From Beta vulgaris subsp. vulgaris (taxonomy: Eukaryota; Streptophyta; Magnoliopsida; Caryophyllales; Amaranthaceae): a DNA stretch of 64,000 bases. Made by a program: the position numbers and the translations under genes. The notes under the pieces are model-generated. The model did no database searches. It was given only the letters and a program-made list of their open reading frames with translations, and was not told the origin of the DNA. The stretch covers positions 17,233,109 through 17,297,108 of the forward strand of contig NC_079209.1 in the NCBI RefSeq assembly GCF_026745355.1, given 5' to 3'. This document shows positions 1 through 9,600 of the stretch, in pieces (position 1 is the stretch's first letter; every line of letters begins with the position of its first letter).

Positions 1-1879
1 GACGAGTTGTCTGCCAATAAAAATGAAATGAGGAGCGCGACCCACATTTCAGATGACCTGCGATATCGAGGAACCTTTGAACTAAAAGGGATGGTGATCA
101 ACCATTCCTAGAAAAGCTATGGCACGCTCACCATACCCAACCCTTAGTGTCCAACTCTAGACGTGCACCAGTCTAAAGTCTATAACCTATTCTCGTTTCA
201 CTTTACGTTGATTCATTTTATACTTGTGTTGACACCAACAACCAAAATAACACACAATTCAATCACATAATCATAACAAATCTTTTTATCTTTGGATTAA
301 CAAGTGTTCACAACTTATCAATCAAGACTCCTTTTATTTCTTTTTATCCTTTGTTGAACCTAGCCAACAGAAATCGTACCTTTATATAGGTATAACCATA
401 CTTACCAAATAAGATCCACGGTTCTTATAAGATAAAAAATAATCTCAAGAATCTATGTAACACATGATTCAACTTACTTACATTAATTCACTCACGAATT
501 AATACAAAACTGAACTTATCTGCTTGCATCAAACTTCCATACAAACATCATACTCATACTATTCTTAGTTTACATGTAGCACACAGGCAATAACATGTAA
601 ACAATTTCAGTAAATCATATATATGAACAACAAGGTCCTATACATGATACTAATAAATAAAAACATCCCTAAGGCATGTTTCTAAACCATATAGCACGTA
701 GACTATGTACGTACCTTGTGTAAACGCAACGGTAGGCCACTTTTATGCTCTAAAAGTCCCTACTATGAATTCTCCGCCTAGAAAAATAAAATAACAAAGT
801 AAATACTTGAACTAAAAATTCACAGCAACTTTAAAAACGTCCCAAACCCTTTTAAACGTCTTTAAAAATCGTTTTTATATTAAACTCTCGTTATTTTTAA
901 TCCCTAGTATAGTACAACTATTCTAGTGATTAAAAATCATTAAAACCTTAAAATACTAACTTTCTGAATTCCAGCATTATAAAATTTATAAACTTCTGAA
1001 AATATTTTAATGCATATAAAAATCATATTCAACTCAAAATTCATATTCATACTTTAAATATATGTTTCTAGTGATTTAAAACCCTAAAAACATATCTTTC
1101 ATGATTAAAACAAAAATAAAATAATAAATCTGAAATTATTACTTTTATACTATGAAACCGAAAATATATTTTCATATAAATACTAATTAAATCTAAACAT
1201 GCAATATAATAAAATAATAATAAAAATTAGACTTTAATGGAATCTTAAGGAGAAGAAAAGAAAAAACCAAACAAAAGGAGGAAGGGGCGCGCGGCAGTGA
1301 CAGCAGCAAGGGCGGCGGCACAATTTCTGGTTCAAGAAAGATTTGTGACGTTTCTTGTTCAACAAGAAACGTTACTTAGCGAAGAAGAAACGATCTTTTG
1401 GGAAAAATATGAACCACGCAACAAGAGGAGAGAGAAATGATGCGAGTGAGAGAGAGAAACAGAATACGTGCAAGGAGGAGAAGAAAATAAGTGTAGGGTG
1501 AAAATTTGGGTTTTTAGGATATTTAAATAGGCTAATCCTTTTGGGCTTAGGAAAAGAGATAATTTAAAAAAATTTGATGACTAATAAAGATCACTTTAGG
1601 ACTTTAGTCATCAAAAACTCTTTCCCTTTTTATCCTTTTGGGTTTCGATTCCATTAACTTCTTTTTAATAAATACTTTTAATAATTAAACTTTATTAAAA
1701 CATGCTTAATTAAAACATTGCAAATTTTATTAAGCTATGAAAAATATTTTTAGTTGACTTTTAAAATAGTCAACCCTTTTTAAAAGTCAAATCATTTTCC
1801 AAACTCATTTGGATTTAAATATAACTACATAAATATTTTAATATATTTATGAAAATCCTTTAAAATGTGGGGGATTACA
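1..1879 (-). repeat. 3' LTR of Tekay-like Ty3/gypsy element (cut by window edge)
   Basis: This stretch is a near-copy of 10156-12097, the end of the complete LTR to the right. The terminal segment reads ...GGGGGATTACA, which is TGTAATCCCCC on the element's own minus strand. The copy is about 60 bases shorter than its partner, and most differences I see are one- or two-base indels. The first ~550 bases of the LTR lie outside the window. Confidence 0.93.
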
Positions 1880-1897
1880 GTCTACCCCCCTTAAAAG
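1880..1897 (-). other. Polypurine tract of the Tekay-like element
   Basis: On the minus strand a purine-rich stretch with a run of six G directly abuts the 3' LTR (TTTTAAGGGGGGTAGAC then TGTAATCC). This is where plus-strand DNA synthesis is primed in LTR retrotransposons, and it fixes the element's orientation. Confidence 0.85.
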
Positions 1898-2157
1898 AAG
1901 TTTCGTTCCGAAACTTAACACAAAACCCTCGTACTTTCAAAAGTTTGAACTAACATTTCGAAAACTTTTGGGAAAGGTAGTCCTCTCGTGCACTTTCCCA
2001 TTTTTAAAACACTTGTGTTACTTATGAACACTTTTCTTATGCGGAGACTCTACTTCTTTTGCACTAACATGTGCAAATTGCCCAACATAGGCATACATAT
2101 GCATGAAAATCTCATAAAAATAGACAAAAGCGCGAAATTTATCGCATTCTACCCCCC

Positions 2158-2915
2158 TTAAAGAAAACGAGTTACGCCCTCGTAACTCACCTCAAGGAAT
2201 AGGTCTGGATACTTTTTCTTCATATCCTCTTCGGCTTCCCACGTTGCCTCTTCTGACTCGTGGTTAGACCAAAGAACTTTGACAATATGAACATCCTTGT
2301 TACGCGTACTACGCACTTTCCTGTCGAGAATCTTGACAGGTCTTTCCTCATATGTGAGGCTACTATCTATCTGAACTCTTTCAGGCTCTAACACATGGCG
2401 CTCATCAGGGATATAGCGCTTCAATTGGGATATATGAAACACATCATGCATCTTTTCAAACTCCATTGGCAATGCCAATCTATAAGCTACTTTCCCAATG
2501 CGCTCCAAAATCTCATATGGGCCTACATATTTAGCACTCAGCTTGCCCTTTTTCCCAAATCTCATAACGCCTTTGTGGGTGATACTTTCAGGAATACTTT
2601 ATCACCTACAGCGAACTCATCTTCGCGCCGTTTTAAGTCTGCATAACTCTTCTGCCTATCTTGCGCAGCTTGAATTCGAGCCTGAATCAATCTACTTCTT
2701 GACGGTCTCCTCAATAAATTCGTCCCCAAAACTATATTCTCACTAAAGTCATTCCAGCAAATGGGACTTCTACACTTCCGTCCATATAACGCCTCAAAAG
2801 GTGCCATCTTTATACTCGCATGGTAACTATTGTTGTAAGAAAACTCAATCAAATCTAATTGGTCCTCCCAACTTCCTTGAAAATCTATAGCACAAGCTCG
2901 CAACATATCCTCCAT
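2158..2915 (-). pseudogene. Integrase C-terminal region and chromodomain (Tekay-like)
   Basis: Two overlapping minus-strand frames (2562-2915 and 2158-2565) give consecutive parts of one protein, separated by a frameshift at about 2563. The first holds the late integrase core (FSYNNSYHASIKMAPFEALYGRKCRSP-type region) and the basic linker. The second has the GPYEILERIG / VFHISQLKRYIPD integrase C-terminal module, then a chromodomain-like tail ending in VLWSNHESEEATWEAEEDM. Chromodomains of this class target chromoviral integrases to chromatin. The Tekay/Del assignment rests on this tail plus the long LTR and iMet-type PBS. The stop lies about 280 bp from the 3' LTR. Confidence 0.85.
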
Positions 2916-3560
2916 AGTTTGTTAGTCCTCTCAGTCTGACCATCGGTCGCAAGGTGAAAGGCGGTACTCATTTTAATGTTGTCCCAAGGTTTGATTGGAC
3001 CTTTTTCCAAAACTTAGATAGAAATCTAGAGTCACGATCCGAGATAATGTCCTTTGGAACTCCATGCAATCTCACTACATGCTTGATATAGGTTGTAGCG
3101 AGTTGCTTCTTCTTCCATGTCTCCTTAATAGGTATGAAAACAGCGGACTTGGTCAGTCTATCCAAATAACCCAAATGGTATCATTTCCATCCTCGCTTGG
3201 GTAAGGCAGTCACAAAGTCCATAGAAATAGAATCCCACTTCCATCCAGGAACCTCTAGTTGAACTTTCCCCATGGGTCTCTTATGGTCTATCTTCACTTT
3301 CTGACAGGTTAGACACTTAGACACATATCAGCTACTTCTCGCTTCATGTTCGGCCACCAATAGATCACCTTAAGTCTTATACAACTTGTCACCCCAGGGT
3401 GCACAGAATATGGAGTTTGTGCCCCTCTCCATAAGACGTCTCTTAAGGTCATTGCACTTCTGTGGTACACACCACCTCCCTTTAAACCTTAGACTCCCAT
3501 CATCATGAATCTTGAAGTCTACTTCCTTACCTTGCTTCATTTTCTCTTAATCTTGTCTAG
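2916..3560 (-). pseudogene. Integrase zinc-binding and catalytic core, degraded
   Basis: The minus strand retains a CLTCQ-type zinc-finger piece near 3300, SMDFV (first catalytic Asp) near 3220, and a fragment at 2968-3174 with DRLTKSAVFIP and HGVPKDIISDRD (second Asp). Several frames are needed to read through, so no intact ORF exists. The piece with the catalytic Glu falls around the 2915-2968 gap. It lies between RNase H and the integrase C-terminus, the order expected of a Ty3/gypsy pol. Confidence 0.75.
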
Positions 3561-3719
3561 ATGCTCATCCCCGACTTGACCCTCAATATCTCATCGAAAA
3601 CTGACACTCCCAAAGAAAGATTACTAAGTCTAGCCTCACTTTCCCCAGGATTTAAAATTTCTAGGTTCAACCTTTGCATATCTCTACACAACTCCTCAGG
3701 GACTATCAAAGCACTCAAG

Positions 3720-4028
3720 CTATATATGACTCGATTTTCGACTCAAGGCGTCAGCAACCACATTTGCTTTCCCCTCATGATACTGGATGTCTAGATCATA
3801 ATCCTTAATCAACTCTAGCCATCTTCTTTGCCTCATATTCAAGTCTTTTTGGGTAAATATGTACTTCAAGCTCTTATGGTCTGTAAATATCTTGCAAGTT
3901 GCTCCATAAAGATAATGTCTCCAAATCTTCAATGCAAACACTATGGCAGCTAACTCTAGATCATGGGTAGGGTAATTAGCCTCATAAGGTTTCAATTGAC
4001 GCGACGCATAAGCTATTACCTTACCATT
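3720..4028 (-). pseudogene. RNase H, C-terminal part (split by CACTA insertion)
   Basis: The minus-strand reading gives [29 protein letters not shown], then [27 protein letters not shown] and ADALSRK. This is the typical distal half of a Ty3/gypsy RNase H. The homology starts abruptly at 4028, exactly at the edge of a CACTA element. The N-terminal half with the YSDAS motif is at 5453 onward, on the far side of the insertion. The two halves are in the same frame once the insertion and its 3-bp duplication are ignored. Confidence 0.88.
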
Positions 4029-4203
4029 CACTAGTACAGAAACGACGATTTGCGTCGGATCTGAGGCGCCCATTTGCGTCGGACACGGGTGCGACGCCAA
4101 AGGCCTCGACGCAAATAGCCCAGACATGATCTGCGTCGTATAGTGAACGACGCAGATATATTAGCTATTTGCGTCGCACCGTATACAAGGTGCGACGCAA
4201 ATG
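4029..4203. repeat. Left subterminal GCGTCG palindrome array of small CACTA
   Basis: Repeated ATTTGCGTCG / CGACGCAAAT units occur in both orientations. Two are clear palindromes: ATCTGCGTCGT...ACGACGCAGAT near 4130-4158 and ATTTGCGTCGCACC...GGTGCGACGCAAAT near 4168-4203. Subterminal motif clusters are where CACTA TNPA-type proteins bind. Confidence 0.8.
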
Positions 4204-5149
4204 CCATTATGTGAAAAATAAAAAAAAACGCAGTACCAAAGCATGAATGATTTAGTACTGCGTAGGAGGAAAAAGAAACAGATCTCATATCAAAAACCAG
4301 ATATAACATACAAAAATGATGATAAGTAAACAAGACAAATCTCATATCAAAAAACCAGATCTAACATACAACAAATAATAATAATCGCCAAAAATTAAAC
4401 GACAAAATCTAAACGAAATTACGTTCTAATCGCCAAAAAGTAAACGAAAAAATCTAAACAAATATAAAAATTAAAAAATCAGATCTAACATACCACAAAA
4501 CACGAAATTAAAAAACTAAACCTACAAAAACAAACAGATCTAACATAGAGAAATTTCACTAAATATATTTTATAAAAAATACAAATCACCACCCCTAAAA
4601 AAAAAAAAAAATACAAATCGCCAAATTCTCGTTGTTCTTCAAATTTCGTACTTCAAATCTCGTTCTTCAATCTCTATCTTCAAATCTTGTTCTTCAATCT
4701 CTTTCTTCAAATCTCGTTCTTCAAATCGCAAAAATAAACATAAATGGCAAAACAAAGAAATTCAGAATAAATGAGAACTAAAAAATACCTGAGAATCGAG
4801 AAATCTGAGCATGAACATCATGTATATTTGTTTTATAGATCGTCGAGTATCGAGAGATAGAGGAAAGAGATCCCAAAGCCTGAGCATGAACGGAGGTTCG
4901 CCGCAAAACAGATGCGAAATAGATGGATGACAGATGCGCGAAGTAGAGATTCGAAGTAGAGATGCGCGAAGTAGAGATTCGAAGTAGAGATGCGAAGGAG
5001 AGATGGATGGAGGTTTGAATGACAGTGAGAGAGATGAACGAAGGAGAGAGAAGGAGAGAGAAGGAGATAGAAGGATAACGGCTGAAGTAGAGATGCGCGA
5101 AGTGAGATTCTTCAAACCCTAACGCGTGCGCTTGTTTTAAATATGGGTA

Positions 5150-5452
5150 ACCCGTGTCTGCGTCGTGTAATATGGCCCATACGACGCAAATCAAAGCCCA
5201 GACTTATTTAATTCTGATATGCGTTGCACACACACGATAGTCCGACGTACATTATACCCATGTTGTGCGTCGCACATAACTACCATGCGACGCAAATTAG
5301 CAATGTGCGTCGCATGAGAGGATGGTGCGACGCACATAACAGTGATTTGCGTCGCACGGCTTCCCAAATTCGACGCAAATTTGAACTGTGCGTCATTTCC
5401 GTGTCTGTGCGACGCAAATAGAGGGACGCAAATCGTCCTTTTTCTACTAGTG
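5150..5452. repeat. Right subterminal GCGTCG palindrome array of small CACTA
   Basis: About a dozen copies of TGCGTCGCAC or GTGCGACGCA, mostly as inverted pairs with 8-14-nt spacers, occur between 5150 and the right terminus. They mirror the left array. Confidence 0.8.
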
Positions 5453-5763
5453 ATTCTGTTGCAACACAGAACCCAAACCATTTTTTGAAGCATCACTATA
5501 GACCTCAAATCCCTCATTCCCATCAGGTAGGGTTAAGACAGGTGCAGTGGTTAAACGATCCTTCAAGGTCTGAAAAGCTTCCTCACACTTCTCATTCTAC
5601 TCAAACTTGGATTCCTTTTTCATCAAATTAGTCAGAGGTCTTGCTATCTTCGAGAAATCTCTCACAAATCTCCTATAATAGCCAGCTAAACCCAAGAAAC
5701 TCCTAATGTCAGTCACACTCTTTGGAGTTGGCCACTCACTCACAGCTTGAATCTTAGCAGGAT
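5453..5763 (-). pseudogene. RNase H, N-terminal part, and RT connection
   Basis: The minus-strand reading includes FEVYSDASKNGLG, the conserved start of the Ty3 RNase H with its first catalytic Asp, preceded by a DRLTTAPVL-type linker. It stops at 5453, at the border of the CACTA insertion, and continues in 3720-4028. Frames are broken at about 5763, where a stop separates it from the RT frame. Confidence 0.82.
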
Positions 5764-6960
5764 CTACAGAGACTCCTCCTTAGACACAAAATGACCCAAG
5801 AATGCTACTTTCTCCAAACGAAACTCACACTTAGAGAACTTGGCATATAGTTGGTTCTTCCTCAAGGTTTCCAAGATAATCCTCAAATGTTCATCATGCT
5901 CGGTTTCATTCCTCGAATATATCAAAATGTCATCAATGAAAACCACTACGAACTTATCTAAAAACTCATGAAAGATTCTATTCATCAAGTCCATAAATAT
6001 AGCAGGAGCATTTGTTAACCCAAATGGCATTACAGTGAACTCGTAGTGACCATAACGCGTTCTAAAGGCAGTCTTAGGTACATCCTTATCAGCTACCCTC
6101 AATTGATGATATCCTGAACGTAAGTCAATCTTCGAGAACACACTCGCTCCATTCAGTTGATCGAATAGGTCATCTATTCTAGGCAAAGGGTACTTGTTTT
6201 TGATGGTAACATTGTTCAACTCCCTATAGTCTATATATAATCTCATACTCCCATCCTTTTTCTTCACGAACAAAACAGGAGCTCCCCAAGGCGATGCACT
6301 AGGTCTGATATAACCCTTATCCAAAAGTTCTTGCAATTGCGTCTTCAACTCACTCATCTCAGGAGGTGCCATTCTATAAGGTGCCTTAGATATAGGTGCG
6401 ATTCCAGGAACTAAGTCTATGGTAAACTCAACAGCTCTTGCAGGCGGCATACCTGAAATTTCACTCGAAAATACGTCCATAAACTCATTCAGTATCGGAA
6501 CATCCTCAAGTTTCAACTCAGCTTCCTTACTCATATCTTGCACACTACAGAAAAACAGCTCACACCCCTTTCTCATCAACTTCTGCACTTGCAGAGCAGA
6601 GAGCACTCCAAAGTTCTTAGGTTTCCCAAATCGTCTATATGAGGTCAATTTTCCCGAAGGGTTTCTCAACACTACTTTTTGAACTTCACAATCAATCCTG
6701 GCCTTGTAATGACTCAACCAGTTCATCCCAAGAATCACATCTAAATCTCCTAAGTTAAACTCGATCAAATCGGATGGAAAGACACTCCCTCCTATCTTCA
6801 AAGGTAAGTTCTTGAACAACTTAGTACACTTAACGACTTCCCCAGTAGGAATACTAACAGACAAGTCAATTGACTCATACTCCACTAATCCCAGACTCTT
6901 TAGAACAGAAGGCGAAATAAAAGAATAGGTAGCCCCCGAATCAAATAACGTTTACCAGTT
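5764..6960 (-). pseudogene. Protease and reverse transcriptase of Tekay-like element
   Basis: The long minus-strand frame 6885-5764 (373 codons) carries the end of the aspartic protease ([17 protein letters not shown]) and most of the reverse transcriptase: [48 protein letters not shown] and the catalytic FIDDILIYS near 5935-5960. The protease active site DSGATYSF sits just upstream near 6925-6941 in a neighbouring frame, so at least one indel separates it. The RT motifs themselves are complete. Confidence 0.92.
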
Positions 6961-8044
6961 ACCACATCCGCGGATCTCTCTGCGTCGCTATGACTCATCA
7001 CGAACACTTTTCCTGCAGGTTTGTTCTGGGTAGGATTATCATTAGCAGTAGGCCTACTATGGTTTCCTTGGTTATTCTGACCTCCAGGCCTAGGACCCTG
7101 GTTCCCTATTTGATTAGACCCTGGTCTAGCCTGATTACCATTCCCCTGAATCTTTAGATCTTTCCCGTGCTTGGCGTAGCACTCAAACTCTCTATGACCC
7201 TTCTTCTGGCAGTAATGACAGGTCACTAAGTCTCCCTTACAGTCCTCCCACGATGGTTTTTGTTGCACTTCTTGCAATGGTACGCCCTTTCAGGGTTACC
7301 CTGACTACGGTTGTCCTGGTTGGTTCTTCCTTGGAAATTCCCATTCCCATTCCGGTTTTTCTTAAAGTTGCTTTGGTTTCCCCCAATACTAACCTCCTTC
7401 CTTTTTTCACCAACTATTCCAGCCTTCTTATCCCTTCTCGATTGCAACCCATAAATATGAGAAGCTCTCCCATACACTACATCTAAAGATGTAAAGGTTT
7501 CACCCCCTAAACCCAACTGGATCTCATCAGTCAATCCTTGCTCGAACCTCTGAGCCTTAAGTTCCTCAGTAGCTACCACCTCAGGTGCGAACCTAGACAA
7601 GGTTATGAACTTACTGTAATATTCAAAGATAGTCATACCATCCATCCTAAGGTTAATGAACTCTTGAGCTTTCTGTTTTCTCATGAAGGCGGGGTAAAAC
7701 TTTCCTCTTAGCACAATCACAAAGGCTTCCCAGTTGAATCCCTCAGCAGCACTCAATCTAGCCCCGTTTTCTCTCCACCACAAATCAGCCTCATCCTTTA
7801 GGTATAACACAGCCTGTCCTACTCTCATATTAGCAGGGCAATTCACTACCTCAAATAATTTCTCAAATTCCCTAATCCAGTTCTCTAGGAAGGTAAGGTC
7901 AGCTTATCCCTTAAAGTAAGGTGGTTTCACTTTGGACAGTCTTTCAAACATCTCTCCAGCAGTCTCTGGACGTTCGACCTTGTCCTGATTCAGTTTCTCC
8001 GCCAATAGGCGAATGGCATCAGCTAGTTCAGTGTTGTTAGCCAT
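6961..8044 (-). pseudogene. Gag of Tekay-like element
   Basis: The frame opens at an ATG whose first base is 8044 (MANNTELADAIRLLAEKL...). It passes an in-frame TAA near 7905 and continues as a gag domain at 7846-7226 (LYLKDEADLWWRENG, FYPAFMRKQKAQEFINLRMDG, FAPEVVATEELKAQRFEQGL). A frameshift near 7240 leads to a CCHC knuckle, CHYCQKKGHREFEC, near 7180-7220. Gag forms the virus-like particle and the knuckle binds RNA. The stop and the frameshift make this copy non-functional as written. Confidence 0.88.
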
Positions 8045-8524
8045 TCTACTTCGGGACCTGAAAGTAATATAACTCCACTCAGGCTCCAGAAAACTTACAT
8101 AGTCATCTAAGCAAGGTAATACTTGATTTGATCCCTAAAGATCGCATCAACATACAATTTCACTAAGTTTCAACATGGAATGTTCTCTAATATTCATATA
8201 GTTGTTCACGTAAATAAATTCATATTCACATGAATTTGAGCAAGAAAATTGTAATCACATAGTGAAAATAAGTAAAAAAAAAAAAAATTTCCCATTATGT
8301 GCCCAAAATAAATTCTTACTCCTTGAATAAACAAACTACATTTTTATTCTTCCATAGAAGGGAAAAATGAAATAAAATAACACACTAGTATATGTTTTCC
8401 TAAAATGCTAATCCTAGAAACAAAACATCTTTTTGTCTTGTTGGCACATACCCAACATTATTCTTATAACTAAAACCTTATATATGTCTATATGTAACAA
8501 AAAAAATATCTTTATGTATACAAC

Positions 8525-8922
8525 CTATGGCACTACACTGCCATCCTTATCCTTATCTTCCTTATATTGTTGAGGTACGAAGTCTTCATCAATAGCTTCA
8601 TCCTCTTCTTCAGTCTCATAGTAATCAACAATTTCTCTTGATCTTAGACTGTCTAGTAGGTATGGTGTCCAAGTCTTCCTCAGGTTCGGATTCAATCCTC
8701 ATACATGCATCATATATGTCTTCCCTAGTAGTACCTCTAGCACGATCCATCTCTATGATGACTTCATCATCCCTAGCATAGTGTTTTCTCAAGATGCAAC
8801 GCATTATCCAATGCAGCCTTCATACTCCCTATGGTCAATGGGTGGATGACGGTTGTCGTCTTCATCGTCAGTCAGAACGATGGGGTTAAAATAGTTCCTA
8901 AATTTGCAGCCATAATCGTAGA
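8525..8922 (-). pseudogene. Acidic leader ORF upstream of gag (unknown function)
   Basis: Between PBS and gag the minus strand holds a coding-like stretch. It begins around 8922 (...NPIVLTDDEDDNRH...), runs through DDEVIIEMDRARGTTREDIYDACMRIESEPEEDLDT, and after one frame change near 8650 gives DYYETEEEDEAIDEDFVPQQYKEDKDKDG and a TAG at 8525-8527. Composition is strongly acidic and codon-like, unlike the AT-rich flanks. I do not recognise a domain. It needs at least two frame changes to read as one protein, and I see no clear start codon for the upstream part. Confidence 0.4.
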
Positions 8923-9585
8923 GCTACATCACAATAACCAAAAGGTTTAGCACTCTTCCTAACGTGTTCCCATCAATAATCAAAGGGTAAACAAAACAAA
9001 GGCATGTAAAATATAACACCTTAGCAGGCAAGAAAATATAACAGTTAGAAGGGAAGAAAAAAAAAATTATAATAATGCACTTATTTGCAGGGAAGAAAAT
9101 AATGATGATGCTGAACTAATTTTTCAATGCAGGCATATAATATTTCTATCCTATATGCCCTTTTTTATACTATCCATTCTCACAATGCAATACTATACCT
9201 TAAAGGCATGAAACTAATGCAGACACTTTTTATAAATAACATTACTTTTGTGCCTAAAATAATTTTCGAAAAGAAATTTGGACTCCTAGGTTACTCGAAA
9301 AAAATTTTCACTCGAATTTTTTTTTTTTTCGGACTTCGCACGTTTTTCGAAAAAATTTCGAACTCGTAAAATCTTCGGAAAAGAATTTCGAACCTCGAAT
9401 TTCCGAAAATTTCGGTTCTTAAAAAAAAATTGATCCTCAAAATATTTTGTCTAACTTTTCGAAATAAGACGTAGGAGCAATACTAAGGTTTCCTTCAAAT
9501 AACCCATAAGCTAGGTAACTTAAGAAGCTAAAGTCACTTAATAAGCTAGTTAGTTAGGCGCCTATAAGTCTTAAACTAACCTAAA
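8923..9585 (-). other. 5' leader of Tekay-like element, TTCGAA-rich block
   Basis: Non-coding, AT-rich leader between PBS and the acidic ORF. From about 9255 to 9470 it contains roughly ten TTCGAA or CGAAAA motifs in both orientations with long A and T runs. This probably contributes to RNA folding or packaging, but I cannot assign a role. Confidence 0.5.
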
Positions 9586-9597
9586 GCTCTGATACCA
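9586..9597 (-). other. Primer binding site (initiator tRNA-Met type)
   Basis: The minus strand reads TGGTATCAGAGC, the standard plant retrotransposon complement of the 3' end of initiator tRNA-Met. It lies three bases inside the 5' LTR border at 9601. Confidence 0.93.
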
Positions 9598-9600
9598 CTT

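Larger units (their letters stand above)
4029..5452. mobile_element. Non-autonomous CACTA (En/Spm) transposon, TSD ATT
   Basis: The element begins CACTAGTACAGAAACGACG and ends with the inverse of CACTAGTAGAAAAAGGACG, so it has imperfect CACTA-type terminal inverted repeats. It is flanked by the direct repeat ATT at 4026-4028 and 5453-5455, the 3-bp duplication typical of CACTA. It interrupts the RNase H of the Tekay-like element. No transposase is present in its 1424 bp, so it must be moved in trans. The interior (4206-5149) is AT-rich, with short tandem runs such as TTCAAATCTCGTTC (4630-4730) and GAAGTAGAGATGCG (4920-5105). I see no credible gene in it. Confidence 0.92.

Noticed and set aside
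4762..5194. Two overlapping Ser-rich ORFs in the small CACTA
   Set aside because: They result from GAAGTAGAGATGCG-type short tandem repeats; no domain and no start context.
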